Assembly (NCBI GenBank): GCA_006535965.1
Contig: QEAR01000080.1
Coordinates: forward strand, 30,014 to 94,013
Source of the DNA: Spizellomyces sp. 'palustris'
Taxonomy: Eukaryota > Chytridiomycota > Chytridiomycetes > Spizellomycetales > Spizellomycetaceae
Length of the DNA stretch: 64,000 nucleotides
Direction of reading: 5' to 3'
In this document: one piece after another, positions 44,224-55,731 of the stretch
Layout: the number at the start of each line of letters is the position of its first letter
How positions within the stretch are numbered: the first letter of the stretch is position 1
Made by a program: the position numbers and the translations under genes
Notes under the pieces: model-generated
The model's input: only the letters and a program-made list of their open reading frames with translations
Databases searched by the model: none
Told to the model about the DNA's origin: nothing

Positions 44224-47200
44224 ATGCCTCCACACGCTGTTAACGGCGGTGGGAGGGCAGGAGTTGGCGAGCCAATTGGCAGAGGGAAGGGAAGCTCCAT
44301 TTTTGAAATGGACACAATGGCGAGGGATGACTTGAGATACAATGGCAAAAAATTGACCGATCCTATCACAGCAGCCGAGGTACTTGCGGCGGACATTGCT
44401 GCTAGGAACTTGAGCACTTATAGACTGACGTGTGCTACTTTCTAGGACAAATGGAGGCTTGTTCCTGCGTTTCTCCAGACAAAGGGCTTGATCAAGCAGC
44501 ACGTCGATTCGTTCAACTATTTCATAGAAACCGAAATGAAACAAATCCTGCTGGCGAATGCAAAAGTCGACAGTGATGTAGATCCCACTTTTTGGCTAAA
44601 GTATGACAGCATATGCTTGCTTTGCGATATATTGCCGAATTCTAAGGGGATCATACCATCCCGATAGGTTCCGAGACATCCGAGTAAAATATCCTCAGGC
44701 TTACGATGCGCGCAAAGGAATCACTTATGAATTGACTCCACATGAATGTCGATTGCGGGACATATCCTATGCCGGTACAATTCTAGTCGACATCGAATAT
44801 GTTCGGGGCAAGCAGTTAGTGAAAAAGAGGGGCATCGAAGTCGGACGCATGCCAATTATGTTGAGGAGTAGTCGATGTGTTCTTACTGGAAAATCGCCTG
44901 AGGATATGGTCAAAATGGGGGAGTGCCCTTTAGATCCGGGTAGGTGCTAATGGAGCCTGATTTTGTTCATGGCTAGCAAGTGCTTATATTCCGCTGGAGG
45001 TGGATATTTTGTCATTCGGGGTGTGGAAAAGGTCATTCTTATCCAGGAGCAATTGTCCAAGAACCGAATCATTGTAGAAACAGATCGGATGGGCTTTATC
45101 AACGCTGCAGTAACCAGTTCCACTCACGAAAAGAAGAGTAAAACGAATGTAGTCTACGGCAAAACTGGACGAGTGACAATGAAGCATAACAGTTTCATAA
45201 CTGAAGTGCCAGTGGTTGTCGTGATGAAGGCAATGGGAATTGAATCTGATCGTGAAATTGCGGAGTTGATTTGTGGCGATGATGAAAAGTTCCTAGAGTT
45301 ATTCTCACCGTCATTGGAGGAGTCTTCAATGTTGGACCCACCAGTCCACACACAACGTCAAGCACTGGATTGGTTGGGACGAAAGGTTAAAGTCACAACA
45401 GCAAAAAGTCGAATCGGAATGCGCAGGGATTATTTCGAGGAGGCGCGAGATCTGCTCGCGACAACGGTTCTTGCACACGTTCCTGTGGAGGATGTGAATG
45501 GCCAATGGAACTTTCGACCGAAGGCCGTGTATGTTGCTTTGATGGTTCGTCGAACACTGCAGGCGGTTAAGGACGGCGGTATTGTGGATGATCGGGACTT
45601 TGTGGGAAATAAGCGACTGGAACTGTGAGTGTCAGCGGGAGATTCGGACCGTGCCTAACTGTACCTGACCGATTATTCGCCGACCAGTGCAGGCCAGCTG
45701 TTATCCCTTCTATTTGAAGATTTGTTCAAATCATGGCAAGCAAATATCAAGCGTGCCATTGACACACAACTTAAACGATCCAACCGAACGTCCCAATACG
45801 ATGCCGTCTCTGCAGTCGCTCAAACCTCCCGCTTCATTACCGATGGACTTTTCCGTGCCATTTCCTCAGGAAATTGGAATGTTAAACGTTTCAAGATGGA
45901 GCGAGCTGGTGTTACACAGGTGCTTTCTCGACTGAGTTACGTCTCAGCTCTTGGAATGATGACTCGTATCAGCAGTCAGTTTGAGAAGACGCGCAAAGTT
46001 TCTGGCCCTCGTGCTCTTCAAGTAGGTACTAAACAGTAGCTTCACGCAAAGATGTCTTAATAACATCGAAATATCTCTATCTGTCAGACTTCGCAATTTG
46101 GTGTCATCTGTCCTTCTGATACCCCCGAAGGTGAAGCTTGTGGTTTGATCAAGAATCTGGCTCTGATGACGCACATCACCACCGATTCTGACGATGCGAC
46201 AATTAGACGTCTTGCATTTATATTGGGCGTGGAGGATATCAACATGCTTACTGGGGGAGACTTGTACGAGGAAAACACGTATTTGGTTTTCCTGAACGGT
46301 GTTATCCTTGGTGTTCACCGAAATCCGGAAAAGTTTGTAATGGATTTTCGGCGATTGCGCCGCGCTGGGAGAGTGGGACCATTTGTGTCGGTATATCGTA
46401 CCGTGACACAGCGAACTGTGAATATCAGTAGCGATGGTGGCCGTGTCTGTCGACCACTCATCATCGTTGATAAAGGGAAGAGCCTGGTGACAGATAAGGA
46501 TGTAAAATCTATCATTCAAGGTGTAAAGACCTTTGAGGATTTGATAGAGGAAGGCAAAGTCGAATATCTCGATGTTAACGAAGAAACGGACACGGATATT
46601 GCCATGTACGATAAAGATATCGTGTATAATCCTGATCAACTCTTTGGGAAGGTAGTCGACTCTCGAGCGGATGCCGCATTGGCTTTACCAAACACGACAC
46701 ATGTGGAAATCGCTCCTTTCACCGTTTTGGGAGCTGTTGCCGGGCTGATTCCCTACCCTCACCATAACCAATCGCCACGTAACACGTACCAATGCGCTAT
46801 GGGTAAACAGGCGATTGGAGCTATTTCCTACAACCAACTCACACGTATCGACACTCTCTTGTATCTGATGGTGTATCCGCAACAGCCGATGGTGCGGTCA
46901 CGAACTATAGAATTGATTGGATATGACAAACTACCTGCTGGACAAAATGCAACGGTGGCTGTGATGAGTTACAGTGGATATGATATTGAGGATGCTCTAG
47001 TGCTGAATAAGGTAAACATCAAAATCAGTCAACAGCCATAAGACTTGCAAGGTGTTCATTTCACAAATACTGTTAACAGGCCTCTGTCGATCGAGGATTC
47101 GGTAGATGCCAAGTGATGCGAAAGTTTGCAACAATGATCAAGTCGTACCCCAATCAAACTTATGACCGACTCGCAGATCGGGGTGAAGATGAGCACGGCA

Positions 47201-48424
47201 ATGTTCTTGAGAAATTCGACATTTTGGACGACGATGGTATCGCCGGCGTGGGGGAACGAGTGTATACTGGCCAGATCGTTATCAACAAGCAGAGTCCAGT
47301 TGAAACCGCTCCACGTGTTGCGCCTGCGACGGAAGGTGGAGATCATGGGCATTTCATGGGAGCAGATCCAACGGCGGTCCAGTACAAATCTGCCCCGACT
47401 AGCTTCAAATACCCAGGTGACGCTGTCATTGATCAGGTATGTTCCTCTGTGGCGTGGCTCTATACACTGTTAATTATTCGTCTAAACTTTTTGATCAAAG
47501 GTTCTACTTACGACCAATGAAGAAGATCAGACTCTGGTCAAAGTTCGTATCCGGCAAACACGAAGACCGGAGCTTGGGGATAAATTCTCGTCCCGTCACG
47601 GACAAAAAGGTGTCTGCGGTATCATCGTTCAACAAGAAGACATGCCATTTTCAGACAATGGAGTTGTTCCCGACATCATTATGAACCCTCACGGTTTCCC
47701 GTCACGTATGACAGTCGGGAAGATGATTGAGTTGTTGGCTGGCAAGGCAGGTGTTTTAGCTGGACAGCTGCAATATGGAACGGTAAGATGGGGAGCACAT
47801 TTGACAATTCCCTTGGTAGGCTTCCTGTTAAAGTTTTTGTTTTATCATTCAGGCTTTCGGCGGGAGTAAAGTCGATGATATGTCTCGAATTCTGATTGAG
47901 AACGGATACAGCTACTCTGGGAAGGATTATCTAACATCGGGTATCACTGGCGAGCCAATGCAAGCCTACATCTTTTTCGGACCAGTGTATTATCAGAAGC
48001 TGAAGCACATGGTGATGGACAAGATGCACGCTCGTTCAAAGTAAGTCTTTTGTGTCCAATTTAGTAAAACCTGGTGCTAACTGTGACTCTATACAGGGGT
48101 CCTCGTGCGGTTCTTACCCGACAACCGACCGAAGGTAGATCGCGAGATGGTGGTCTCCGAGTAGGAGAGATGGAGCGAGATTGTTTGATCGGGCACGGTA
48201 CAGCGGCGCTTCTCATTGAGCGACTCTTGTACAGTTCTGATGCTTATGATTGTGAGATGTGTGGTGACTGTGGGCTTGTGGGTGGTTGGCATGGATATTG
48301 CAACTATTGCAAGAGTCGCCGTGGGGTTGTCAAGGTGAAGATACCATACGCTTGTAAATTATTGTTCCAGGAGTTGATGAGTATGAATGTGGTTCCAAGA
48401 GTTAAGGTGAAGGATTTGGAATAG
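44224..48424 (+). CDS. RPC2: RNA polymerase III second-largest subunit
   Basis: Beta-like subunit (Rpc2/Ret1, POLR3B) forming half of the active site of RNA polymerase III, which makes tRNAs and 5S RNA. Ten exons: 44224-44379, 44446-44600, 44668-44939, 45000-45624, 45688-46021, 46088-47011, 47080-47436, 47501-47782, 47853-48040 and 48097-48424, totalling 1206 residues (yeast 1149). Landmarks are [14 protein letters not shown], the fork/lobe blocks [12 protein letters not shown] and [38 protein letters not shown], the hybrid-binding SRHGQKGV with [14 protein letters not shown], and [11 protein letters not shown]. The C-terminal zinc-binding cysteines are CEMCGDCG...[22 protein letters not shown] is typical of the Pol III rather than the Pol II paralogue. 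Confidence 0.97.
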
Positions 48425-48868
48425 TATGGGCAGTGAAAACCTTCTGGAAGGAACAAACCTGTATTGCAATTCATTAGTTGCATCCCATAGAAACCCCAAT
48501 AGAAAGAACAGCTGGATGGGTGGCTGTGTAAATCATTTTCAAAGAACCTTTTTGTTTTGAAACACAAAAACTCCTCTCCGTAAACCGCAAATGGATGCGG
48601 CGCGTTTGCCGTTGTGGTGTTTGAACGCTTTTTGAATGTTCCCAAGGCCGTGTTGGTTGCGCAGTATTTGGGGGGGGGGGGGAATGAGTGTCATGCACCG
48701 CGCGCGACATCTCCATTTGAACAAGTTTATCGCTACTTCTTTTGTTGTGGTTGGCTCTTCTCGAGTTTAGAACGGGGCACCTGTTCGTTTTCTTACAAGG
48801 TTTTATCACTTGGTTTTTTCTGGGACGTCAGAGTTTAAGAAGTCGGAGGGGGGCAATTGGTCTGAGAA
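48425..48868. other. intergenic gap with a 13-G run
   Basis: Between RPC2 and the ABC transporter. It contains a homopolymer of 13 G (48670-48682) and pyrimidine-rich upstream sequence. No gene is seen. Confidence 0.6.
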
Positions 48869-51800
48869 ATGCAACCGTTAGATGAACGGTATGCGCGAGG
48901 ACCGCCTCAACCTCAACGCATGCAAACCTATGAAATGTACCCTACGCGTGACCCCACAGCTCGTCCAACACCGCAGCAGCAACAGCAGCAGCAGCAACGG
49001 CAGCTCTCACCTCGTGGTTTCTATGCCCTTGGCAGTGGTGAACCGCATTCTGACGCCCGGCAGCCAGCGCCATCACAACATTACGAACTCTATCCAGCTC
49101 CTGTACCGCAGGGCCCTGTTTATCCAATGTATGCGGATGAATATCATCAAGAAGCGCCTGCGGTACGACCTACGCAGCTACCGCCAGGGCCAGCAATGTG
49201 GATGCAGATGCCTGTTAGCACGGCCTATGTCGAACCTGCGCAAAATACGTGGACATATACGCGCCCTCCGGGAGCTCCCCAAAACTCTCCACAAAGCATG
49301 GGTGTTCCAAAGCAAACCCCACCGCAACCCCCGCAGCCCCCGCAGCAATCCCAGTACAGGAATCAGCCTGCACTGGCTCCTTCCATGCAGCAAATGCCCA
49401 TGAAAACAACAAGCCAAACGCAAGGTCAGCGGAATGCCTATCGCCTTCGACATGCAAATAGTCAAACACACCTGATCCCATCTTCGTCTGCCTCATCTGT
49501 AGCCTCATTACAAACAATCCCAGCCTCTATCAACCTTGGGCCTCCCGACAAGCGTTCCTCCTACCAAGTGCGAGCCCTTGCGAGGAAGGCATTGAGCTTC
49601 CAGCGGCGTCAGTGGTTTACAAACGTTTGCTGTATTGGATTGTGTCCATTGATCATGGTTTTGGTGTCGAGCATTGTCGGATTCGTCATTGCCAACATTG
49701 TGAGAAACCAGGATCGCGGGTTTGACATTGTTTATTGCTCCGATCGTGTATCAGTAAATGAGCAAAACTGGCCGATATTCAACTTCACGTCGCCGGGTAT
49801 CTTCAATACGACACCCGGAGTTGTTCCCCGGACGTCGCGTGTGACCAAACACGTCAACTTCTTCAGCGTGATATTGTTGGCGATTGCAGATTTGGATATA
49901 AGCGGATCAACAACACGGAGTGCCCAAGATTTGGTGACGGAGACACCATGTGTGAGTTGGTTTGGGGAGGCATATCCGAGGGATGATCAAAATATCTACC
50001 AGAGGGTACTAAGAAAGCAGCAAAATGCGTATGCCATCAAGGACAGGTGCGTATTTGGAATGCAATAGCAGTTTTGTACATTTACTAAGTACTACATTGT
50101 CTCCCAACTCTTTAGTGCGTACACATCCGAAGTGTCTAGTGGTTGGTTGGACATTTTGGCTCCGCAGATTTTGGCGGATCCAGCGGCTCTACGACAGGCT
50201 GTCAGGTAAGGCACAACGATATGTGACATGTTTACTACGATATTTATTCCTTGTTATCCCTCGTCTTTCCACAGTCTTGCGCGGTCATTCGCCCAGTATC
50301 AAATGCGACCCTGGGCCCTTGTCGGAGCCGCCCCAAATGTAAACCCGGCCGATATTGGCAGTGCCCCGCAGCAACCGCCCTTGGCAAACCTCAATCAGAT
50401 TCCTAAAAATATTGGCGGCGGACCGGAGGTTCCCATGTTTAAACCTGCGACCGCCGCAAATGGTCTTTTAGACACAATTGAGCCGCGTTGGTTTGTGGAT
50501 GTGGATGTGAATGCCCTGGTTCTTAAGAGTTTACAGCAAGTTCCTTACTTCGAGCTCAACGCAACAGCATTTGGCACCGTGCCCCAGCTAGACGCGGAAC
50601 TCGGACAACGATTAAACAAAGTCTTGCAGAACTTGGCTGGATTGGACAAACACGTGATTTTCGATACCGCACCATCGTCCGCTGATGTCATCAAGTTCTT
50701 CCAGGATGTGATTCGTGTTTCATCTGACATGCCATATGGATATGTCTATTTCACGAACCTGAACCATCCGACCAAAAATTACGCGTACACGATGGCCATG
50801 GGCACGGACTCACGGTTGTCTAATGCTGCTGGGTATCCTACCGCTGGACGACGACAGCTTGTTCAGCTGTCACAGCTGTCAAATGCTATTCTACGATTCA
50901 GCAATCCGGCAGCCCTGGGAACTACGGTGATCACTCAAGGCACGCGTCTGTTCCCTACACTGAGTGATGGAAAGATTAAACTTCCCATTAGTGGGGCAAT
51001 TGGGCGGATTCTGTACCCGTTTGGAGTGTCGTTCCTGTTACCTATCTTTACAATTGTGCTGGTTCGTGAGAAGGAGGACAGGGTTTTGATGATGATGCGT
51101 ATGGTACGTGAAACGTCGATGGATTTATCGTTTTCTCCTGGTTGACTCAATTCGTACTCTTATCCAGAACGGTCTTAGACCCGGAATCTACTACCTGTCT
51201 CACTATGTGACCTTCTTTGTCCTTTATCTCCTATCGACGACAATATTTTTGGTAGCGGGCGTTGCCGCGCGTCTAGACATGTTTGTTCGAACCGAATTTT
51301 CAGTCCTGGTTATCTTGTTCCTATTGTGGGGTCTTGTGCAAATTGCTTTGGCCTTCTTTTTCGCAAGTTTGTTCAGCAAGAGTCGGAATGCACTTGGTGA
51401 GTCCCGTTCATATTGTTATTTTGCTATGGTTGAGAGAATCTAACCTACCGGTATTCTAGTAATGGTGTTCCTTATGGTTCTTTGCGGCGTGATTATATCC
51501 CTCGTTACGGATCAGCTGTTTGCGGATAAGAGTGCTCCAGCGGGGTTCTTTTTGTGGCCTCCTTTTGCCTTTTACCGATGTCTGGGAGTGATCAATAATG
51601 CGTCCTTTTCTGGGAAGAGAAGGGTGAGTTGCGGATGTGATGAAGGAGAATTTATTGCATAGAGTCTCTAACATCAACATTCTAGCCTTACACGCTCGCC
51701 AATGTCACATCGGGCGATGAGGTCTTCACTGCTATTATCTTTATGGCCGTTGAGACTGTGGTGTTCATGGGTTTAGCTGCATATCTGAATCAAGTCCTTC

Positions 51801-53153
51801 CCTCCGAATTTGGAATCCGCAAACCGTGGCATTTCCCAGTTACATCCTTTTTTCAATCCAAGAAAGCCAAGGGAAGCTTGTCCACCGCGCAACCTAATTC
51901 GGCAGTCGATATTGGATCTGACGATGAGGATGAGGATGTTCGAATGGAGCGAAAGCGGGTATATAACAACGAGTATCCCGCCGATTGTCCGCTAGTGATG
52001 AAAGGCATGCGAAAAGCTTATGCTCCCCGTAACGGACGCAAGACTGCGAAAATAGCTGTCAAAGACGTTACACTCGCCATCGAAGAAGGCGTTGTATTTG
52101 GTCTTCTCGGTCCCAACGGCGCGGGTAAAACGACTCTCATCTCAATTCTGACTGGGCTCTATTCTGCAACATCGGGCAAAGCAACCCTCGCCTCCTATGA
52201 TCTTGCGACCCAAACATCTCAAGTGTACAAAATGATTGGTGTTTGTCCCCAATTTGACGTCCTCTGGGACGATCTGACCGTGGACGAACACATTTATTTC
52301 TATGCTCGGTTGAAGGGTATTCCGGCGAAGAACGAAACCAAGGCAGTTGCGGCGAGTTTGGAGGCTGTCAAGCTGTCCGGTTATGACAAGAGATTGGTGA
52401 AAGGGTTGAGTGGCGGGGAAAAGCGAAGGTTGAGCATTGCCATTGCGCTTGTAGGAAACCCGAAAGTTGTATTTCTGGATGAGCCGACGGTGAGTTCCGC
52501 ATAGGTATTTCCAAATTTGGTTCTCGTAACTGATTTCTTCATTGCTGCCTTTTAGACGGGCTTGGATCCGGAGGTTAGACGTGTCATATGGAACATTATC
52601 AATTCCGCTAGAGCCGGAAAGACGATTGTGCTGGTATGTGTACAAACATTACCGTTAGTTCTGACCCGCAACTAACTCTCCCGACGTGACACAGACAACG
52701 CATTCTATGGAGGAAGCTGAAGTATGCTGCCAACGCATCGGCATCATGTCCAAAGGCTCTCTCCAATGTCTTGGGCCCCAACTCCGCCTCAAACAGTTGT
52801 ACGGCTCGGGTTTCAAGCTGTTTATAACATCCGAAACCACCTCAAATCTGGCGAGAGCTTGCGCGTTTGTTGAAGGCGAGGTACTCCCCGGCCGTCAACT
52901 ATCGAAATGGGGTACTCTCAAATCCTCGGCGGAATATGAGGAAACCATTGGAACATGGCAGAAATTGGAAACCTTCTCCACTACGGTGTCCTATATCTTT
53001 ACTCCAGAGTTTGATGGAGATATTGCGCGTGTTTTCGAGATTATGGCAATGGGGGGACCTCGGAATGGGGTTTGTGATTGGGGGGTTACGCAGACTAGTT
53101 TGGAGGAGGTATTTGTGAGAGTTATCAAAGTGGGTGACGAAGGTGCTGATTAG
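48869..53153 (+). CDS. ABC transporter, subfamily A, half-size with one ATPase domain
   Basis: Membrane lipid-type transporter of the ABCA group. Eight exons: 48869-50046, 50116-50205, 50275-51103, 51168-51396, 51460-51623, 51686-52489, 52556-52633 and 52695-53153, giving 1276 residues. A Gln/Pro-rich cytosolic head of about 230 residues (with a CAG/CAA polyglutamine run near 48975) precedes the first helix (CPLIMVLVSSIVGFVIANIV). A large lumenal loop of some 400 residues and a cluster of five or six helices follow. The nucleotide-binding domain has Walker A GPNGAGKTT (about residue 975), ABCA motif QFDVLWDDLTVDEHIYFYARLKG, signature LSGGEKRR, and Walker B VVFLDEPT, whose codons are split from TGLDP by an intron. 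THSMEEAEVCCQRIGIM and the regulatory tail TSLEEVFVRV complete it. Substrate unknown. Confidence 0.95.
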
Positions 53154-53455
53154 AGTAGGGTGTTTATTTTGTTTAGAGATTGTGTTGTATTTGTTGTAGA
53201 TACTTTTCGTGTTTTGTATAGACAAACGATAGATTTTTTTCTCTATTCGCTGTTTCTCTTCTTCAGTGCCTTTTATTATCGCAGTCTCCAATAGCTGCCA
53301 CGACATTTATGGGCTCATATACGATATTATTAAAATCCCATCCTCGAGGTTTGATAAAACCTCACTCGGTCAGGAGAAAGTCGCAACTATACGAGAACCA
53401 TTACTAAAATAATAACCAATTTCTGACGCACAGCAAAATTAATCCCAAATCTATT
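53154..53455. other. convergent 3' intergenic gap
   Basis: 300 bases between the ABC transporter and the F-box-like gene. T-rich near 53160-53240; nothing further is seen. Confidence 0.55.
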
Positions 53456-54703
53456 TCACTGCCTTGCCAAAAGCTCATTCTCCAATGCGCCCCTCAACGG
53501 ACACCATCCCCCAAAGGCTGCCATCCACTTTTCAAACTCTCCCACACGGTCCCACACTAATGCGTTGTCGTCAGAACCAAGCATATCTGTCAACTTGTCC
53601 CGGCCTGAGAATAACAGTGGGCCAATCATGCCTTCGTGATAGTTGGGAGACGTCCATCCAGCCAACTGGAAGCGCGAGACAACTTGTCGAGCAGCGTGGT
53701 AGGAGATGTACCACGTCAGTTGAAGGGCGTCGGTAGGGAAAGCGGCGAGAGCGTGACGAGCGGCGTTGAGAATGGTTTGAGGTAAGAGTAGCGAGTGAGA
53801 CAAAGGTATTGGGTCACGATCAGGGATGCTTGTAAGTTGAGGCAAGGGAGCTGGGACTATGGATTCTGTTGCGCGCTTGACGGCGTCAACGATGGGCCAC
53901 AGGAAGAGGAGTGCTCGGACGGCGTCCATGCGTGCGACGCTTTCGTCCCAAATATCGACTGACGCGCCACCTCCGGAATCAAGCTGTGCATTCCTACGTC
54001 CCAATGTCCACGTCCCATCTGCCCTAGCCATAGATACACATCCTACTAGCGCCCCGACAAAGGCATCCACGACGCGTTGATCACGACGTAGACGTGCGTA
54101 CGCTTTGCTACGGCCTCCAAAAGACTGTGGATCCCTTGCGACATGACTATATGGTGGATGTCCCGAAATAAACGCGGCAAACAGGTCCGCGGATAAATGC
54201 CGACCTTGAAGTAATCGCTGTGAAAGGATACTGGAACGCAGAGATGAGAGCGAGTTGTACATGGTCCGGGAGGTGCAATAAAATTGTGATAGATCCGATA
54301 GAGAAAGGTAGTTGCAAATTGTATATAGGCATAGGGCGGGTATGTTCGCGGGCCAGCAGGCCTTGGAGGAGGCATGGGCGGGGATGGATGGAGGTTCATC
54401 GTCACTGATATCCATGCAGTCTATTAGACAAGTTAGAGAGATTGGAGACGGGAGCCGACAAAGAGGGAGGTCCGAGTTCCTTCGTGAGCATCGTGAGTGT
54501 GAAACAAACGAGCATGGCGAAGACGGTGGCGATGGGGGTGCGTCCTGGTCTGGTAGGGATGTTCCCGTCGAATAACCTGTCACTTGTCTAACGACATCCG
54601 CGGTGACTCCAAAAGTCGGCTCGTATGGTGGAGAAGGCGGGGGAGAAGGAAGTCGCAAGTCCCCTCTATTTCCTCGATCGTCATAAGCACAATCTTCGTA
54701 CAT
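53456..54703 (-). CDS. F-box-like protein, otherwise unknown (415 residues)
   Basis: Intronless frame from ATG at 54703 (the frame stays open further 5' without another ATG). The first 120 residues are Pro/Ser-rich and low in structure (PSPPPSPPYEP, PPSPPSSP). WPANIPALCLYTICNYLSLSDLSQFYCTSRTM (about residues 120-150) resembles an F-box: a short helix pair beginning with Pro and followed by LSLSDL. The rest is helical and contains two cysteine-poor segments rich in Ala/Leu/Arg. No leucine-rich, WD or ankyrin repeats are seen. Docking to Skp1 is a plausible but unproven role. Confidence 0.6.
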   Translation of the reverse strand: MYEDCAYDDRGNRGDLRLPSPPPSPPYEPTFGVTADVVRQVTGYSTGTSLPDQDAPPSPPSSPCSFVSHSRCSRRNSDLPLCRLPSPISLTCLIDCMDISDDEPPSIPAHASSKACWPANIPALCLYTICNYLSLSDLSQFYCTSRTMYNSLSSLRSSILSQRLLQGRHLSADLFAAFISGHPPYSHVARDPQSFGGRSKAYARLRRDQRVVDAFVGALVGCVSMARADGTWTLGRRNAQLDSGGGASVDIWDESVARMDAVRALLFLWPIVDAVKRATESIVPAPLPQLTSIPDRDPIPLSHSLLLPQTILNAARHALAAFPTDALQLTWYISYHAARQVVSRFQLAGWTSPNYHEGMIGPLLFSGRDKLTDMLGSDDNALVWDRVGEFEKWMAAFGGWCPLRGALENELLARQ

Positions 54704-55731
54704 TGTTCTGGCAGTTTTTGAAATAAATTCACGTTGTAGGAATAGATTGTTTACCACGTTCAGCTAGTATCCACCCAGTATACACAGCAGCAAAAACAAC
54801 AACGGGAGTATATAAACCAAGAGTGTGTTTCTGCATGATGTAGTGAATGCGGAAAAGTGGGGGAGTAGAAAAGTCGATAAAGCAAGGTCGGACCTCCTCC
54901 TTTTATAAGCCTGTCCGCCGCCGGTTCGAATGAAAATTGCTTGGGTCAGCGTGACTTGAAACAACTCCGCAGTGCTACTCAGAGCTGCTCCTTCTACGCT
55001 CAAGCTATCCTAAATATGTGAAAAGTAAAAACATGCTTGAATAGAATGCGTGCTCATCATCTCTGGCAAAACCATCTGCTGCATGAAAAGCATTGATAGC
55101 CAACCGGTAATCCAAGTGGCGCTGCCAGAGAACAGACTTTCAATAATCGGTGCACGAGCAGTTTTGAATGATGCTCCTCCCTCAACACATTTGGGAACAT
55201 GATGGGCCTTTCCATTAGGCAGCATCGTCAAGTGGGCAGGAGTGCAAAGTATTGAGACTTGTCAAATTAAAGCCCAGTGGGGAAAGATTGGCCTAGCATC
55301 ACATAAGCTGCATGTTTGCAAACATTCGAGAAACCTTTTCAAGTTGGGTTAATTAACAAATATTTTGACTCTGACAAAATCGTAGATGACGGATACTTGG
55401 TATGCTCTTCCGACGCTTGTTGCCAAACTTTCAAAACTTTAACGACGCACCGTCTCCAATTGTTAGCAAGAGGGAGAAAGGGGATTAATGCGAAACGAGG
55501 AAGCTGGTACTGCGTTGTGGTGCAGGCATAAACGATCCTTGGAAAGGCGTTTATCCTATTTTCTATCAATTCATGGACTATTCCCCACAAAAACAATAGT
55601 TGAATGATCGGTACATGTCGTAAAAACCACGAGCGCGTGGTCCTGCTCGGTGGTTAGATAAGCTGGTATAAAAAGACTGACAGTGTTATACTCTTCTACC
55701 TCGTACATTGCGCATTACTAGGAAAAAAAGT
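54704..55731. other. divergent promoter region, 1 kb
   Basis: Shared upstream space of the F-box-like gene (minus) and chitin deacetylase (plus). Small open frames on both strands show no recognisable content. A TATA box near the right end belongs to the deacetylase. Confidence 0.5.
55667..55674 (+). promoter_or_regulatory. TATA box of the chitin deacetylase gene
   Basis: TATAAAAA, 65 bases before the ATG, at normal TATA spacing in a region otherwise lacking one. Confidence 0.55.

Noticed and set aside
54764-55003. 79-codon minus-strand frame ending in a hydrophobic helix, upstream of the F-box-like gene
   Set aside because: Could be an upstream exon, but no splice joins it to the F-box-like frame convincingly and it has no family match.
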